A stretch of 61,116 bases of DNA from a virus (IMGVR_UViG_3300042924_005523:1-61116); one strand, 5' to 3'; counted from the first letter of the stretch, positions 20,001-26,732 are shown. Notes: a model not told the origin generated them from the letters alone. Numbers and translations: made by a program.

Positions 20001-20125
20001 CAGTTATAGGCACCATTGCTTTCATTGATAGAAAGATCATTGCCGCCGCATGCCGGGCAGATATATTTTCCTGGATGATCACTTGGTTCAAGCTTCTCAA
20101 TGTGGTCCAGGATGGAGAATGCCAT
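17039..20125 (-). CDS. primase-helicase (zinc, TOPRIM, RecA-like ATPase) interrupted by an intein
   Basis: ATG at 20125 (MAFSILDHIEKLEPSD); 1,028 residues before splicing, about 678 after. Domains in order: zinc-binding primase finger (YICPACGG, residues 20-45), TOPRIM-like fold (FIVEGELTCDRLW, then LCPDRDEPG, about 150-240), and a RecA-like ATPase with Walker A LLAAQGGTGK ending at residue 363. After the intein come the Walker B-like VFVVIDSLTACF and VILHHLNRQGG. It would make primers and unwind DNA at the fork, as T7 gp4 does. An upstream in-frame extension to 20209 is hydrophobic and unlikely. No polymerase lies next to it. Confidence 0.88.
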   Translation of the reverse strand: MAFSILDHIEKLEPSDHPGKYICPACGGNDLSINESNGAYNCFNDDSAKHRAEIRNILAPLDRWERPLRDARSYTFSYKNKQGETTINVHRDDASGKKTIRQAYPSVPQGTHQRKAYIDEIRTTVLPYRYDEALTACQVTGLPIFIVEGELTCDRLWEIGLPSVTFLGGSGQYRANGDYSLLFRGKKIVLCPDRDEPGIALMREVASDNPGAQWLYADPDNFEWDSLPQNGGYDLADWLDDGADQELILSSIVSKDRHEGKDGLPSYEEIIGSFERMVGLYDNDARVAFQAAQWLEAHGVKMSQANIDKMIDEAKSRLFGKEEIETIDVLQLIDDDSVREWLIAGIVPLGSVTLLAAQGGTGKAQSLDSKILTPDGWTTMGELHVGSKVIAMDGTVAKVTGVFPQGVKPLYRVTMSDGSSTICCDEHLWLTKTENERNLKRSWNIRSLSEIRSSIRRGNSDKRNHSIPTVGPVQFEKKDLPIHPYLLGVILGDGNISSNSCSVTLSDDEIVYRIQKLLPRYHDLKVQEKAKKCTTYAIRQNCSTAISPGIRDMLREMGLWGKRSWEKHVPQEYLFSSVQDRMDLLHGLMDTDGTTGGSHTTFDSASKDLAEAVQFLVLSIGGKAKLTQRRTFFTYLGQKKQGRISYRVFISMPSGFKSFSISAKASKETPRTKYLPSRLIESVEYIGDGEAQCIMIDHPSHAYVTDDFIVTHNTSLVYNWALGVATGSSWSGRRCLPGKCLLISADEPLSDTKEKLSIIGYQEANIQPGMISFWETWRFAHMQQLERFIKKHRPVFVVIDSLTACFAGMNVDLIKSNAGDSLYALRDMANVYKCSIVILHHLNRQGGLRDSSSFVDNVSEVVKLYRQEGNFDQNQFVLEWVKSRSGLAGKHVLKRNAVNYGWDYAGPLGNSIAELDRVANYVNMRPHERFSKQQVSLGAGMNENVTTGKLLEMARRQGLITSSFIVGPHDERTRMYHSWDYQGPDLNFSSPNEEQNIVPDKEELPIIPPVSIVSNENLPEKEDQEDWF
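17987..19036 (-). other. class-3-type intein with LAGLIDADG homing endonuclease
   Basis: 350 residues inserted between GGTGK and T of the helicase Walker A. It begins with alanine (AQSLDSKILTPDG) rather than cysteine or serine. Splicing block B reads TICCDEHLWLT, block F EAQCIMIDHPSHAYV, and it ends FIVTHN before the +1 threonine. The tryptophan (block B), cysteine (block F) and threonine (block G) match the WCT set that defines class 3 inteins, which splice without a residue-1 nucleophile. Two LAGLIDADG motifs (LLGVILGDG and LLHGLMDTDG) show a full-length homing endonuclease, so it may still be mobile. Confidence 0.85.
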
Positions 20126-20293
20126 GGAAAGTGGTGGAATCGCTCCCGTTGTAGCAAGGAAATCAAGAAGCAGCAGCCCTATAAGCCAAAGCAATACAAA
20201 GCGAAACAAACCATCAGTGAAAGCAATGGCTTAGGTGGTTGGCAGGGCTCAAAACTATGGCTAGTCTGGCCATGTTCCCGATGCCTCTTGTTC

Positions 20294-20371
20294 ATGGAAC
20301 TCTGGCTAGCCGGCCTTATCGGCTTTTCAATTGGCTACCTGCTTGCCCCCCTGTTTTATGACAAACGGTAA
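20294..20371 (+). CDS. tiny single-pass membrane protein (25 aa)
   Basis: ATG at 20294, stop TAA at 20369-20371. The sequence is MELWLAGLIGFSIGYLLAPL plus five residues: one transmembrane helix and a short charged tail. It overlaps the next gene start by 14 bases. Tiny membrane proteins of this kind are common at the front of phage operons; function unknown. Confidence 0.5.
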   Translation: MELWLAGLIGFSIGYLLAPLFYDKR

Positions 20372-20600
20372 CAAAGAGCTGAAAAAGGGCCGGCATTTCA
20401 GCTTAACTGACACTGCCTACGCCCATCTTGGCAACATCGCCCATGAAGCTCGATTGAGCCTCAGCGAAACCCTAGAACGCCTTGTTCGTTCCACGCCAAT
20501 TTGGGAGGGCAGTGCCACTCTTGCCAACGGTGCCTTTGATCTCATTGAAGACTATTCCACATCTTCCATTGACTCCCCAGAACATGATGAAGCTTTCTGA
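20358..20600 (+). CDS. ribbon-helix-helix-like small protein (80 aa)
   Basis: ATG at 20358 (MTNGNKELKKGRHFSLTDTA). The segment RHFSLTDTAYAHLGNIAHEA, followed by RLSLSETLERLVRS, fits a beta strand plus two helices as in CopG-type DNA-binding regulators. The C-terminus is acidic. It starts the rightward replication/recombination operon, so a role as its regulator is plausible but unproven. Confidence 0.6.
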   Translation: MTNGNKELKKGRHFSLTDTAYAHLGNIAHEARLSLSETLERLVRSTPIWEGSATLANGAFDLIEDYSTSSIDSPEHDEAF

Positions 20601-20829
20601 CTTAATGAGGCAGCTTGAAAAAGCAATCATTAAATATGGTGACATTGAAATTGGAGCGCTAGGCACTTACGATGCCGGCGACATCAACGGTATTGCAAGT
20701 TTGTACAAAATTATTGGTTTGCGCATCATGAACAGCCCGCATGCTGGCCTGCCCGGCACGCCAATTGAAGAGCAAGAGGTAGACGAAAAAGAATCTGCCT
20801 ATGCCGTCCTGTTTTACAACAACGACTGA
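20584..20829 (+). CDS. small protein, paralogue of the next gene (81 aa)
   Basis: ATGATG at 20584/20587, overlapping the previous stop. The product starts MKLSDLMRQLEKAIIKYGDIEIGAL, a pattern repeated in the next gene (MKVSQLKLACEEFILEHGDQ), so the two are diverged duplicates. A GDIEI-type strand after a helix is common in small phage proteins with a beta-alpha fold. No function known. Confidence 0.65.
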   Translation: MMKLSDLMRQLEKAIIKYGDIEIGALGTYDAGDINGIASLYKIIGLRIMNSPHAGLPGTPIEEQEVDEKESAYAVLFYNND

Positions 20830-20832
20830 TCA

Positions 20833-21096
20833 ATGAAAGTTTCTCAGCTTAAACTTGCCTGCGAGGAATTTATCCTTGAGCACGGCGATCAGGAAGTGAA
20901 GCTCCTATGGGAGCAAGGCGTCATTGATGACGGCTTCAATTTTAAGTATTACGAACTTCCCACTGACATTCGTGCAATCGCCGATTGGCCTCTTCCTGGT
21001 AAGAGCATCGTCACCAAGAATGAAGGCTCTGAAATGACAGTTGATTTCGTAATCATGTATGGCGAATACATGAGCATTCCTCATTCCAAGCAATGA
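20833..21096 (+). CDS. small protein, paralogue of the previous gene (87 aa)
   Basis: ATG at 20833. The N-terminal helix plus HGDQEVKLLW strand matches the gene at 20584. The C-terminal half (KNEGSEMTVDFVIMYGEYMS) is a further beta pair. It overlaps the annealing protein start by four bases. Function unknown. Confidence 0.65.
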   Translation: MKVSQLKLACEEFILEHGDQEVKLLWEQGVIDDGFNFKYYELPTDIRAIADWPLPGKSIVTKNEGSEMTVDFVIMYGEYMSIPHSKQ

Positions 21097-22055
21097 ACCA
21101 TTCATTTATGCTTTATTCCCCGTCTGATTTTTCTTCCATGGACCCTGCCAAGCAAGCCACAATGGATCGTTATAACGGCATCTTCTCTCCGCTGGAGATT
21201 AGTGCTGAAGCTTTTAAGGCTGCTTACGACACGCCTGATATTGGTCCTCACATCGAGAAGGACTACAAAGGCTTGTCCTATTTGTCCTGGCCTTTTGCCT
21301 ATCGCTATCTGAAGGAGCATTTCCCCACTTATTTTGTGGCCTTTGAAGAGAAGACCATTGGAGAAGTGGTGTTTGGCACGCCAGGCGCTTACTATCTCCG
21401 TCCCTACCTCACTGATGGCTGCCGTCGTACTGTTGCTTTGATCTTCCCGATCATGGACAGGAAGCACAATTCCATCAAGGAGCTTGATGGTCGTGCCATT
21501 TCTGACAACTGCCAGCGTGCTGCTGTAAAGGCTATTGCCACCTTCACCGGCCTTGGCCTGCGTCTCTATGCAGGAGAGGACATCCCCAAAGAAGATGAAA
21601 AAGGACAGGCCAAACTCCCGCTCCAACAGGAGGCTCCGAAGCAAGCAGCGCGGACAAGCAAGGCGCCAACGGGAACTAAAGCTCCTTCTGAGCCTGCTGG
21701 AGAAGGAGGGAATGCTCCCGCCGCTGCAACAGGGGCCAGTGATGAAGCATTTGATGCCAAAACTGCTCTAACCACCATTTGCAAGGCCAATCCATTTGGC
21801 TATGCCGATGAGAAAGCAAGCATGGCGCTTGGCAAGGCTGCTCTAGAGGCCATTGGCCTCTCCCGTGCCACTGAAGTGAAGACTTGGCAACAATTCGGCA
21901 ATGTGGCAGCAGCCATGATGACCGTATGGGCGAAGGAAGAACAGCTTGTTATCACTAAAGCAGAAATGACCAAGGAAATTGACTTGGTGCGTGCTTGTGA
22001 TACAACAGAAGCAATGGTGGAAGCCATGAAGGCTTTTGTTGCAAAAAAGCCATAG
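21093..22055 (+). CDS. single-strand annealing protein-like (DUF1071/Sak-type)
   Basis: 320 codons from ATG 21093. The conserved part runs from about residue 55 to 165: GLSYLSWPFAYRYLKEHFP, YYLRPYLTDGCRRTVALIF, and LDGRAISDNCQRAAVKAIA followed by LGLRLYAGED. This is the pattern of the DUF1071 family, regarded as phage single-strand DNA annealing proteins. A proline/alanine-rich linker follows, then a helical C-terminal domain of about 90 residues. It would pair with the nuclease and the SSB-like gene downstream for recombination-dependent replication. Confidence 0.8.
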   Translation: MNHSFMLYSPSDFSSMDPAKQATMDRYNGIFSPLEISAEAFKAAYDTPDIGPHIEKDYKGLSYLSWPFAYRYLKEHFPTYFVAFEEKTIGEVVFGTPGAYYLRPYLTDGCRRTVALIFPIMDRKHNSIKELDGRAISDNCQRAAVKAIATFTGLGLRLYAGEDIPKEDEKGQAKLPLQQEAPKQAARTSKAPTGTKAPSEPAGEGGNAPAAATGASDEAFDAKTALTTICKANPFGYADEKASMALGKAALEAIGLSRATEVKTWQQFGNVAAAMMTVWAKEEQLVITKAEMTKEIDLVRACDTTEAMVEAMKAFVAKKP

Positions 22056-22065
22056 ATCTAGCGGC

Positions 22066-22084
22066 GGCCCGTTTTGCACGGGCC
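22066..22084 (+). terminator. hairpin after the annealing protein gene
   Basis: GGCCCG-TTTTGCA-CGGGCC just past the stop at 22055. There is no U-run, so it may reduce rather than stop readthrough into the next genes. Confidence 0.4.
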
Positions 22085-22106
22085 TTCGCTGGAACTATTT
22101 GCCTTG

Positions 22107-22247
22107 ATGAAGATCATGCCCCAATTGATTGCCTTCCTCCCAAGCTTTTTGGCTGATGATCCGCTGGGCTTGTTTCTATTAATTGCCGTTGCCTCTACGG
22201 CACTGGCCTTGCTCATTTTGCTCCTTGCAAGCTTAGTTCTACCATGA
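22107..22247 (+). CDS. small membrane protein (46 aa)
   Basis: ATG at 22107, stop overlapping the next ATG as ATGA at 22244-22247. The product has a hydrophobic helix across its second half (LGLFLLIAVASTALALLILL) after a short start MKIMPQLIAFLPSF. It is probably a single-pass or hairpin membrane protein. Function unknown; coupling to the next gene supports expression. Confidence 0.6.
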   Translation: MKIMPQLIAFLPSFLADDPLGLFLLIAVASTALALLILLLASLVLP

Positions 22248-22495
22248 ACGATTCCTCCCTTTCTCCATGGAAACATTCATGGAAACATTCAATTACCAAT
22301 CGCCATGGCGATCCAAGTTTTGAGATTGAAGTGGTTAGCTACAAGGCAACTATATACGAAGTTGTCGAGGACTTTACTTGTTATTTAACGGGCTGTGGCT
22401 ATTCACGTTCTCTTATTGTTGATGCTTTCAATGCACAAGCAGAAGAGTTTGCAGATTTGCTGAAAAATGTTGACGAACAGACGGACGCTGATTAA
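22244..22495 (+). CDS. protein of unknown function (83 aa)
   Basis: ATG at 22244. The start contains a short internal repeat (PWKHSWKHS, from a duplicated ATGGAAACATTC word in DNA). The rest is alpha-beta with an acidic C-terminus (AQAEEFADLLKNVDEQTDAD). No family recognised. It overlaps the next gene by about 28 bases. Confidence 0.65.
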   Translation: MNDSSLSPWKHSWKHSITNRHGDPSFEIEVVSYKATIYEVVEDFTCYLTGCGYSRSLIVDAFNAQAEEFADLLKNVDEQTDAD

Positions 22496-22790
22496 TGCCT
22501 GCCATGAAGCATTCTGGAGCTTTCCTGACGATACGCTTAGCAGTGACCGTCGTATTGCTGCTGTTCTCCACGCTATTGCTGAACATCCTCTGGCTGATCG
22601 CACTTTCCTTTATCAAACTGCACGAACTATTCTCATGCCTGATATTGCAATGTGTAAGGGCAACGAATGTCCTATCAAAGAAGATTGCTGGCGTTACATG
22701 GCGCCCGCTAATCGCTTCCAAAGTTATTTTGCAACGCCGCCTTATACGGAAGAAGGCTGCGAGTATTTCTGGGACATGAACGAAAAATAG
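22467..22790 (+). CDS. cysteine-containing protein of unknown function (107 aa)
   Basis: ATG at 22467 (MLTNRRTLINACHEAFWSFP). Near residue 63 it has CKGNECPIKEDCWRYMAP, a C-x5-C-x5-C motif found in many phage hypothetical proteins and possibly binding zinc. It ends EGCEYFWDMNEK. No function is known to me. The stop TAG overlaps a GTG start of the nuclease gene. Confidence 0.7.
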   Translation: MLTNRRTLINACHEAFWSFPDDTLSSDRRIAAVLHAIAEHPLADRTFLYQTARTILMPDIAMCKGNECPIKEDCWRYMAPANRFQSYFATPPYTEEGCEYFWDMNEK

Positions 22791-23590
22791 TGCCATGTTA
22801 CGATCTATGTCTCGACGCCCTTTCGATGCCTTCTCTGCCCCGCTACGAGCCCAATCGGATTCAGCTCAACGGCAAACGGAATTACGTTTTGAACGGTTTT
22901 CCAAATGCGCCAGAAGGCATTGTTTTGCCCTCTGTGACGACTATTGCGAGCGCGTGTTCGCCGCCTGGCAAGATTGCAGCGCTCATGAACTGGCGCAAGA
23001 AAGTAGGCAATGAAGAGGCCAATCGTCGCACACGCTCTGCCGTAGAACGTGGCAATTGGCTCCATGGAGTGCTGGAGGATTTCTGGAATGGCGAGGACAT
23101 CAACTGCCACCTTGATTCCCATCCATCGTTCGTTCCTTATTTCGACAGCATTGCTAGCTTCCTAACTGGCGTAGCCAGCCCTCTATTGGTGGAAAGTGCC
23201 ATCGCTTGGTACTGTCCTTCCACTGAAACTGGCTATTCAGGCACCTTTGATATGCTTGCCACTATGGGCAATGGCAACATTGCCCTGCTTGATTGGAAGA
23301 CAAGCTACAAGCAGAAGCCTGATACGCAGCTAGGCGACTACCGCATGCAGCTCGGAGCCTATTCCCAAGCCATTGAACAAATGTACGGCATCGAAATCAA
23401 TGAGGCTCATTGCGCCATCGCCATTTACGATCCCGATACGGGCGAAGGGCAGGAAGCTCAAATTGTGAGTCTTGATGGCACTGACCTTGCTATGCAGGCA
23501 GGCATCATGGCCCAGAAAACGCAGCAGTACTTTCTTGAGCACTATCCAGGTGGACGCCCCTTAACCATTTCTATGGATCGCGGAGCTTGA
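22790..23590 (+). CDS. PD-(D/E)XK exonuclease (RecB/Cas4-like)
   Basis: GTG at 22790 couples to the previous stop (TAGTG); ATG at 22826 (MPSLPRYEPN) is an alternative. The family pattern is clear: VLPSVTTIASACSPPGKIAA, ERGNWLHGVLEDFW (histidine), TGYSGTFDMLAT (acidic metal ligand), IALLDWKTSYKQ (D-x-K motif), and YRMQLGAYSQAIEQMYG (Q-Y motif III). Such nucleases resect duplex ends to provide strands for the annealing protein encoded upstream. About 266 residues, normal for phage members. Confidence 0.85.
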   Translation: MPCYDLCLDALSMPSLPRYEPNRIQLNGKRNYVLNGFPNAPEGIVLPSVTTIASACSPPGKIAALMNWRKKVGNEEANRRTRSAVERGNWLHGVLEDFWNGEDINCHLDSHPSFVPYFDSIASFLTGVASPLLVESAIAWYCPSTETGYSGTFDMLATMGNGNIALLDWKTSYKQKPDTQLGDYRMQLGAYSQAIEQMYGIEINEAHCAIAIYDPDTGEGQEAQIVSLDGTDLAMQAGIMAQKTQQYFLEHYPGGRPLTISMDRGA

Positions 23591-23661
23591 CTTCTCGTCC
23601 ATACCGGCTATGCTTCTAGAGCCCCTCCAGGGCCGACCACTCTCCTTCTGAGGAACACTAA

Positions 23662-23946
23662 ATGCCCTCTGGCAATCTTCCCGTTTTCAGCGGCACTGTC
23701 GATCTCACCCCCGACATTCTGAATGCAGCCAAAAAGGCTGGTCCCAATGCCCAAGGAAACTACAGCTTCCGCGTGGCACTGTGGAACAACGACAAGCGCG
23801 ACAAGGACACTGCTCCTCATTTCAAGGGACAAGTGACCGTCAACAAGATGGAGAATAGCCCTAAAGCTTATTCTTCCTTCTGGCAGAACGGCGAAAGTGC
23901 AGGCAGCAGCTTCGCATCGTCTTCGTCTAACGACGATCTGTTCTGA
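23662..23946 (+). CDS. probable single-stranded DNA-binding protein (94 aa)
   Basis: ATG at 23662 (MPSGNLPVFSGTVDLTP). Beta-rich core (NYSFRVALWNNDKRDKD, FKGQVTVN) and a glycine/serine-rich linker leading to an acidic tip (SSSSNDDLF). An OB-like core with an acidic C-terminus ending in an aromatic residue is the SSB layout, where the tip recruits partners. Position within the recombination set supports this. It is smaller than cellular SSB, and the OB fold is inferred by eye only. Confidence 0.55.
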   Translation: MPSGNLPVFSGTVDLTPDILNAAKKAGPNAQGNYSFRVALWNNDKRDKDTAPHFKGQVTVNKMENSPKAYSSFWQNGESAGSSFASSSSNDDLF

Positions 23947-23955
23947 GCCTGAGCA

Positions 23956-24369
23956 ATGCGGAAAGACAACGGTTCAGCCGAAGTTGTTCTTGTCTTAGTT
24001 GTTGCATTGTTTGGTCTTGCCAGTCTCTTCTGGATTGGGCCTCAATACAACATCTATAGCAAAACGCAAAACGGCAAAGCGATGCTGCAGGAAGCTGAAT
24101 CCACTCGCCAAGTGAGGGTGTATGAAGCTAAAGCCAAAAAAGAAGCAGCAGTTTTAGAAGCTGATGCTGAAGTAGCACGCGCCGAAGGCGTGGCTAAAGC
24201 CAATAAAATCATTGGCGATAGCCTTAAAGGTAATCCTGAGTATTTGAAGTATCTGTATATCACAGGGCTTCAAGATCAGGAGGGCAAGCAAGGTGAAAAG
24301 ACTGTTGTGTACATCCCCACTGATGGTCTTGTTCCTCTGCCTATTTCTGAATCAGGACGCGTTAAGTAA
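23956..24369 (+). CDS. membrane-anchored prohibitin/SPFH C-terminal-like protein
   Basis: 137 codons, ATG 23956. One transmembrane helix (VVLVLVVALFGLASLFWIG) follows a short cytoplasmic start. Next comes a long alanine/glutamate coiled coil (AKAKKEAAVLEADAEVARAE), then a tail ending TVVYIPTDGLVPLPI. Coiled coil plus TVVYIPTDG tail resembles the C-terminal part of prohibitin/HflC proteins without their SPFH head. HflKC restrains the FtsH protease, so a phage mimic could alter host proteolysis; that is speculation. Confidence 0.6.
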   Translation: MRKDNGSAEVVLVLVVALFGLASLFWIGPQYNIYSKTQNGKAMLQEAESTRQVRVYEAKAKKEAAVLEADAEVARAEGVAKANKIIGDSLKGNPEYLKYLYITGLQDQEGKQGEKTVVYIPTDGLVPLPISESGRVK

Positions 24370-24392
24370 CGTTTTTTCATCGTTGTTTCTTG

Positions 24393-24416
24393 GGGGCGGC
24401 AACGCCCCTTTTCTTT
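24393..24416 (+). terminator. terminator hairpin abutting the dCTP deaminase start
   Basis: GGGGCG-GCAA-CGCCCC (GNRA-type loop) then TTTTCTTTC directly before ATG 24418. It can end transcription of the prohibitin-like gene and forms the leader of the next one. Confidence 0.65.
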
Positions 24417-24417
24417 C

Positions 24418-25005
24418 ATGCTTCTCAACGACAAGCAAATTAGCATTCTCGCTGAAAACGACATCATCTTTCCTTTCACTGGAGAGAAGCGTCGCGAGCT
24501 GGACAATGGCACGAAAGCATTGTCTTATGGCCTGTCTCATGCTGGATATGACCTGCGCCTTTCCCCGGAAGGTTTTATGGTCATCGACAACAGCGTCAGC
24601 AAGGACTTCCCTCTTGACGTGAAAAGCTTTGATACGGAGCTAATGGAAGAGCAGAAGCCTCGTCAAGAAAATGGCAGCACGTTTTTCGTGCTTCCGCCTT
24701 TTTCCTACGCGCTTGGCGTTAGCCTTGAGCGCATCTCGATGCCTAACAATGTGATGGGCATCACAGACGGGAAGTCAACGTATGCACGTCAAGGGACCAT
24801 CATTAACGTTACGCCAATTGAGCCTGGCTGGTCTGGCCATCTCACTATTTGTATTGTCAATCCCCTGGCTTTTCCAAGCCGCATCTATGCCAATGAAGGG
24901 ATAGTGCAAATTATGTTTATGAAGCTCGATGGTGATGTTGCTAGCGCCTACGGCGATGGCAAATACCAGAATCAGCAAGCTAAAGTGGCTTTTGCTGCCG
25001 TATAG
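24418..25005 (+). CDS. dcd: dCTP deaminase
   Basis: 195 codons. Trimeric dUTPase-fold deaminase that converts dCTP to dUTP. Family motifs: SYGLSHAGYDLRLSPEG, ISMPNNVMGITDGKSTYARQ (substrate-binding GKST, usually GRSS or GKSS), and VTPIEPGWSGHLTICIVN with the glutamate/glycine active-site segment. With ThyX downstream it would supply dUMP for thymidylate synthesis. A bifunctional dCTP deaminase/dUTPase is possible but not distinguishable here. No Shine-Dalgarno sequence is seen; a hairpin leader abuts the start. Confidence 0.88.
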   Translation: MLLNDKQISILAENDIIFPFTGEKRRELDNGTKALSYGLSHAGYDLRLSPEGFMVIDNSVSKDFPLDVKSFDTELMEEQKPRQENGSTFFVLPPFSYALGVSLERISMPNNVMGITDGKSTYARQGTIINVTPIEPGWSGHLTICIVNPLAFPSRIYANEGIVQIMFMKLDGDVASAYGDGKYQNQQAKVAFAAV

Positions 25006-25008
25006 CTT

Positions 25009-25371
25009 GTGAGCGCTCTCGAAGATCAGTTTCTCGGGCTTTGGCAAGCTCACTATCCCGACCTTCCATTGATCCGGGAATTTAGCGATGTAGAAGCTTG
25101 GGAAGCTGATTTTCAGGAGCGCTATACAAAAAGCAAGCGTTCAAAACGTTACAGAGCAGATTTTGCACATCTTCCTTCTCGCTCTCTCATTGAAATACAA
25201 GGCGGCACTTTTAATCGTGGCCGTCATGTTACTGGCTCTGGCTATGAACGAGACGCTAGGAAGTTTAACCTAGCAATGCTATGCGGCTGGAAAGTATTTT
25301 TGCTTACTTCCCAAACGGCCAAAGAAATCGCCTGGCTTGAGAAGATTGCTGCTGTTCTGAGAATGCCTTAA
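25009..25371 (+). CDS. restriction-fold nuclease-like protein (120 aa)
   Basis: GTG start at 25009, three bases after dcd. The core KRYRADFAHLPSRSLIEIQG gives the D...E-x-Q signature of the PD-(D/E)XK fold, followed by TFNRGRHVTGSGYERDARKF and GWKVFLLTS. This pattern is shared with small phage endonucleases/resolvases of the VRR-NUC/DUF559 type. It may cut branched DNA or act in mismatch or host DNA degradation. Its last 68 bases overlap the convergent gene at 25304. Confidence 0.7.
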   Translation: MSALEDQFLGLWQAHYPDLPLIREFSDVEAWEADFQERYTKSKRSKRYRADFAHLPSRSLIEIQGGTFNRGRHVTGSGYERDARKFNLAMLCGWKVFLLTSQTAKEIAWLEKIAAVLRMP

Positions 25372-25681
25372 TTGCTTCGCCAGCTTCCCCAAGCAAAGCA
25401 TCTGCTGCTTCTAAGTCCATTTGCTGGATTTGCATGGCTTGACGCAGCTCAAGATTCTCCTTAACGAGCGAAGCAGTGGCATCTTGCATGTTACTCCAGC
25501 CTTGCATCATATTCCATGCCACTTCTTTAATTTTTGCAATATCGTTACATTCGTCCAGTGCTTTCTTATTGGCGACAAGGGCAAAGTCCCTTTCCATGCT
25601 CCGTTCAAAAGGCCCCATTTCAGCAATGTAGTCACGTCCGTTGTAGCTTAATGCTACTGGAATGGAAAACATTCTTGACAT
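25304..25681 (-). CDS. leftward protein of unknown function (125 aa) inside a rightward operon
   Basis: ATG at 25681 (MSRMFSIPVALSYNGRDYIA). The middle and end are helical and glutamine/glutamate-rich (ENLELRQAMQIQQMDLEAAD, then EAGEAIKAFSEQQQSSQ), with an aromatic tail (RRFLWPFGK). It resembles coiled-coil phage proteins. It is the only leftward gene between 20.3 and 27 kb and overlaps its convergent neighbour by 68 bases, which suggests later acquisition or independent expression. Confidence 0.65.
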   Translation of the reverse strand: MSRMFSIPVALSYNGRDYIAEMGPFERSMERDFALVANKKALDECNDIAKIKEVAWNMMQGWSNMQDATASLVKENLELRQAMQIQQMDLEAADALLGEAGEAIKAFSEQQQSSQARRFLWPFGK

Positions 25682-25711
25682 AGGGCTCCCGTCGTTTGCT
25701 TTAGCCTAGCG

Positions 25712-26041
25712 ATGCAGCGAAATGGCAAGCAGTTTGTTTACGCAGTGGACGATGGAAGGAAGGCCGAAAAGCTTGGTACGGCTTCCTTCAGAGCCCTCCC
25801 GAAAACGCCAGTGTCCCACACTTGGGAAGTTGGGCAAACCGTCGTGTACGTACAATGTACGGCTGCTGGCTGGATGCCCACGAGCCTCTTGGGCACCATC
25901 GCTGCCATCGTGAAAGACGGAAGACAAACAAAAGCCCGCATCGTTTGGCACGCTGAAACGAAGGTGGCACTTATTATTGGCTTCCAGAGGCTCCGCCCTT
26001 TCCTACTGGTTCATGACTTCCTCTCCTCTTCAAATCATTGA
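25712..26041 (+). CDS. protein of unknown function (109 aa)
   Basis: ATG at 25712 (MQRNGKQFVYAVDDGRKAEK). The second half reads as an SH3/KOW-like barrel (WEVGQTVVYVQCTAAGWMPT, LGTIAAIVKDGRQTKARIVW), suggesting a DNA, RNA or protein adaptor domain. It ends within the start of thyX (28-base overlap), so the two are coupled. No family recognised. Confidence 0.65.
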   Translation: MQRNGKQFVYAVDDGRKAEKLGTASFRALPKTPVSHTWEVGQTVVYVQCTAAGWMPTSLLGTIAAIVKDGRQTKARIVWHAETKVALIIGFQRLRPFLLVHDFLSSSNH

Positions 26042-26732
26042 TCCCCTCCGTGACGGTATTAGCTTTGTCAGGCTCATTGATTGGATGGGAACTTCGCTTG
26101 ACATCGTTTGTGATGCGCGGCAAAGTTTCGATCAAGCCTCTTTTCAGTGGACTGATCAAGATCAAAAGCTTCTTAACTATTTGGTGAAGCATCAGCACAC
26201 CAGTCCCTTTAGGGGAGTTGTTACTAAATGGCAAGTGAAAGCTCCGTTATTTATTGCTCGTCAATGGTGGAAACATGTCATTGGTGGCACGTTTGCCAAT
26301 GATCAGCTTGGTTGGAACGAAAAGAGCTTTCGTTATTGCGAAGCGGATGACGAGACGTACTACATGCCTCGTGAGTTCAGGCAGCAGAGCGCCAGCAACA
26401 AGCAGGCCTCTGCCGGCCCTCTAGAGCCCTCTATGAACCAAATGGCGATGATCGAATACGCCAAGGCACTAGAGCAGGCTAAGCAGGCTTACAGGGCTCT
26501 TCTGACGCTAGGCGTGAGCAAGGAGCAGGCTCGTGGCATCATGCCAATGAGCACATATACGTCGTTCACGTGGACCTGTAGCTTGCAGGCCCTCTTGCAT
26601 TTTCTGTCATTGCGCGACAAGCCCGATGCCCAAGGCGAAATTCAATGCTACGCTCAAGCCTTGAGCACTCTCGCTCGCCCTCTCTTTAAAGAAGTGTTTC
26701 AAACATTCGAGGAAAATGGCAATGCCTTTTGA
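26013..26732 (+). CDS. thyX: flavin-dependent thymidylate synthase ThyX
   Basis: 239 residues from ATG 26013. ThyX methylates dUMP to dTMP using FAD, NADPH and methylenetetrahydrofolate. Visible: HQHTSPFRGVVTKWQVKAPL (residues 61-80), and the signature region at 83-109, RQWWKHVIGG...WNEKSFRY. The usual ThyX motif RHRxxSxNExSxRY appears in a longer form, with KH in place of RHR and extra residues before NEKSFRY, as I recall for ThyX of several marine and cyanobacterial phages. The C-terminal YTSFTWTCSLQALLHFLSLR matches the family. An earlier in-frame start at 25977 adds an unlikely extension. Confidence 0.9.
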   Translation: MTSSPLQIIDPLRDGISFVRLIDWMGTSLDIVCDARQSFDQASFQWTDQDQKLLNYLVKHQHTSPFRGVVTKWQVKAPLFIARQWWKHVIGGTFANDQLGWNEKSFRYCEADDETYYMPREFRQQSASNKQASAGPLEPSMNQMAMIEYAKALEQAKQAYRALLTLGVSKEQARGIMPMSTYTSFTWTCSLQALLHFLSLRDKPDAQGEIQCYAQALSTLARPLFKEVFQTFEENGNAF

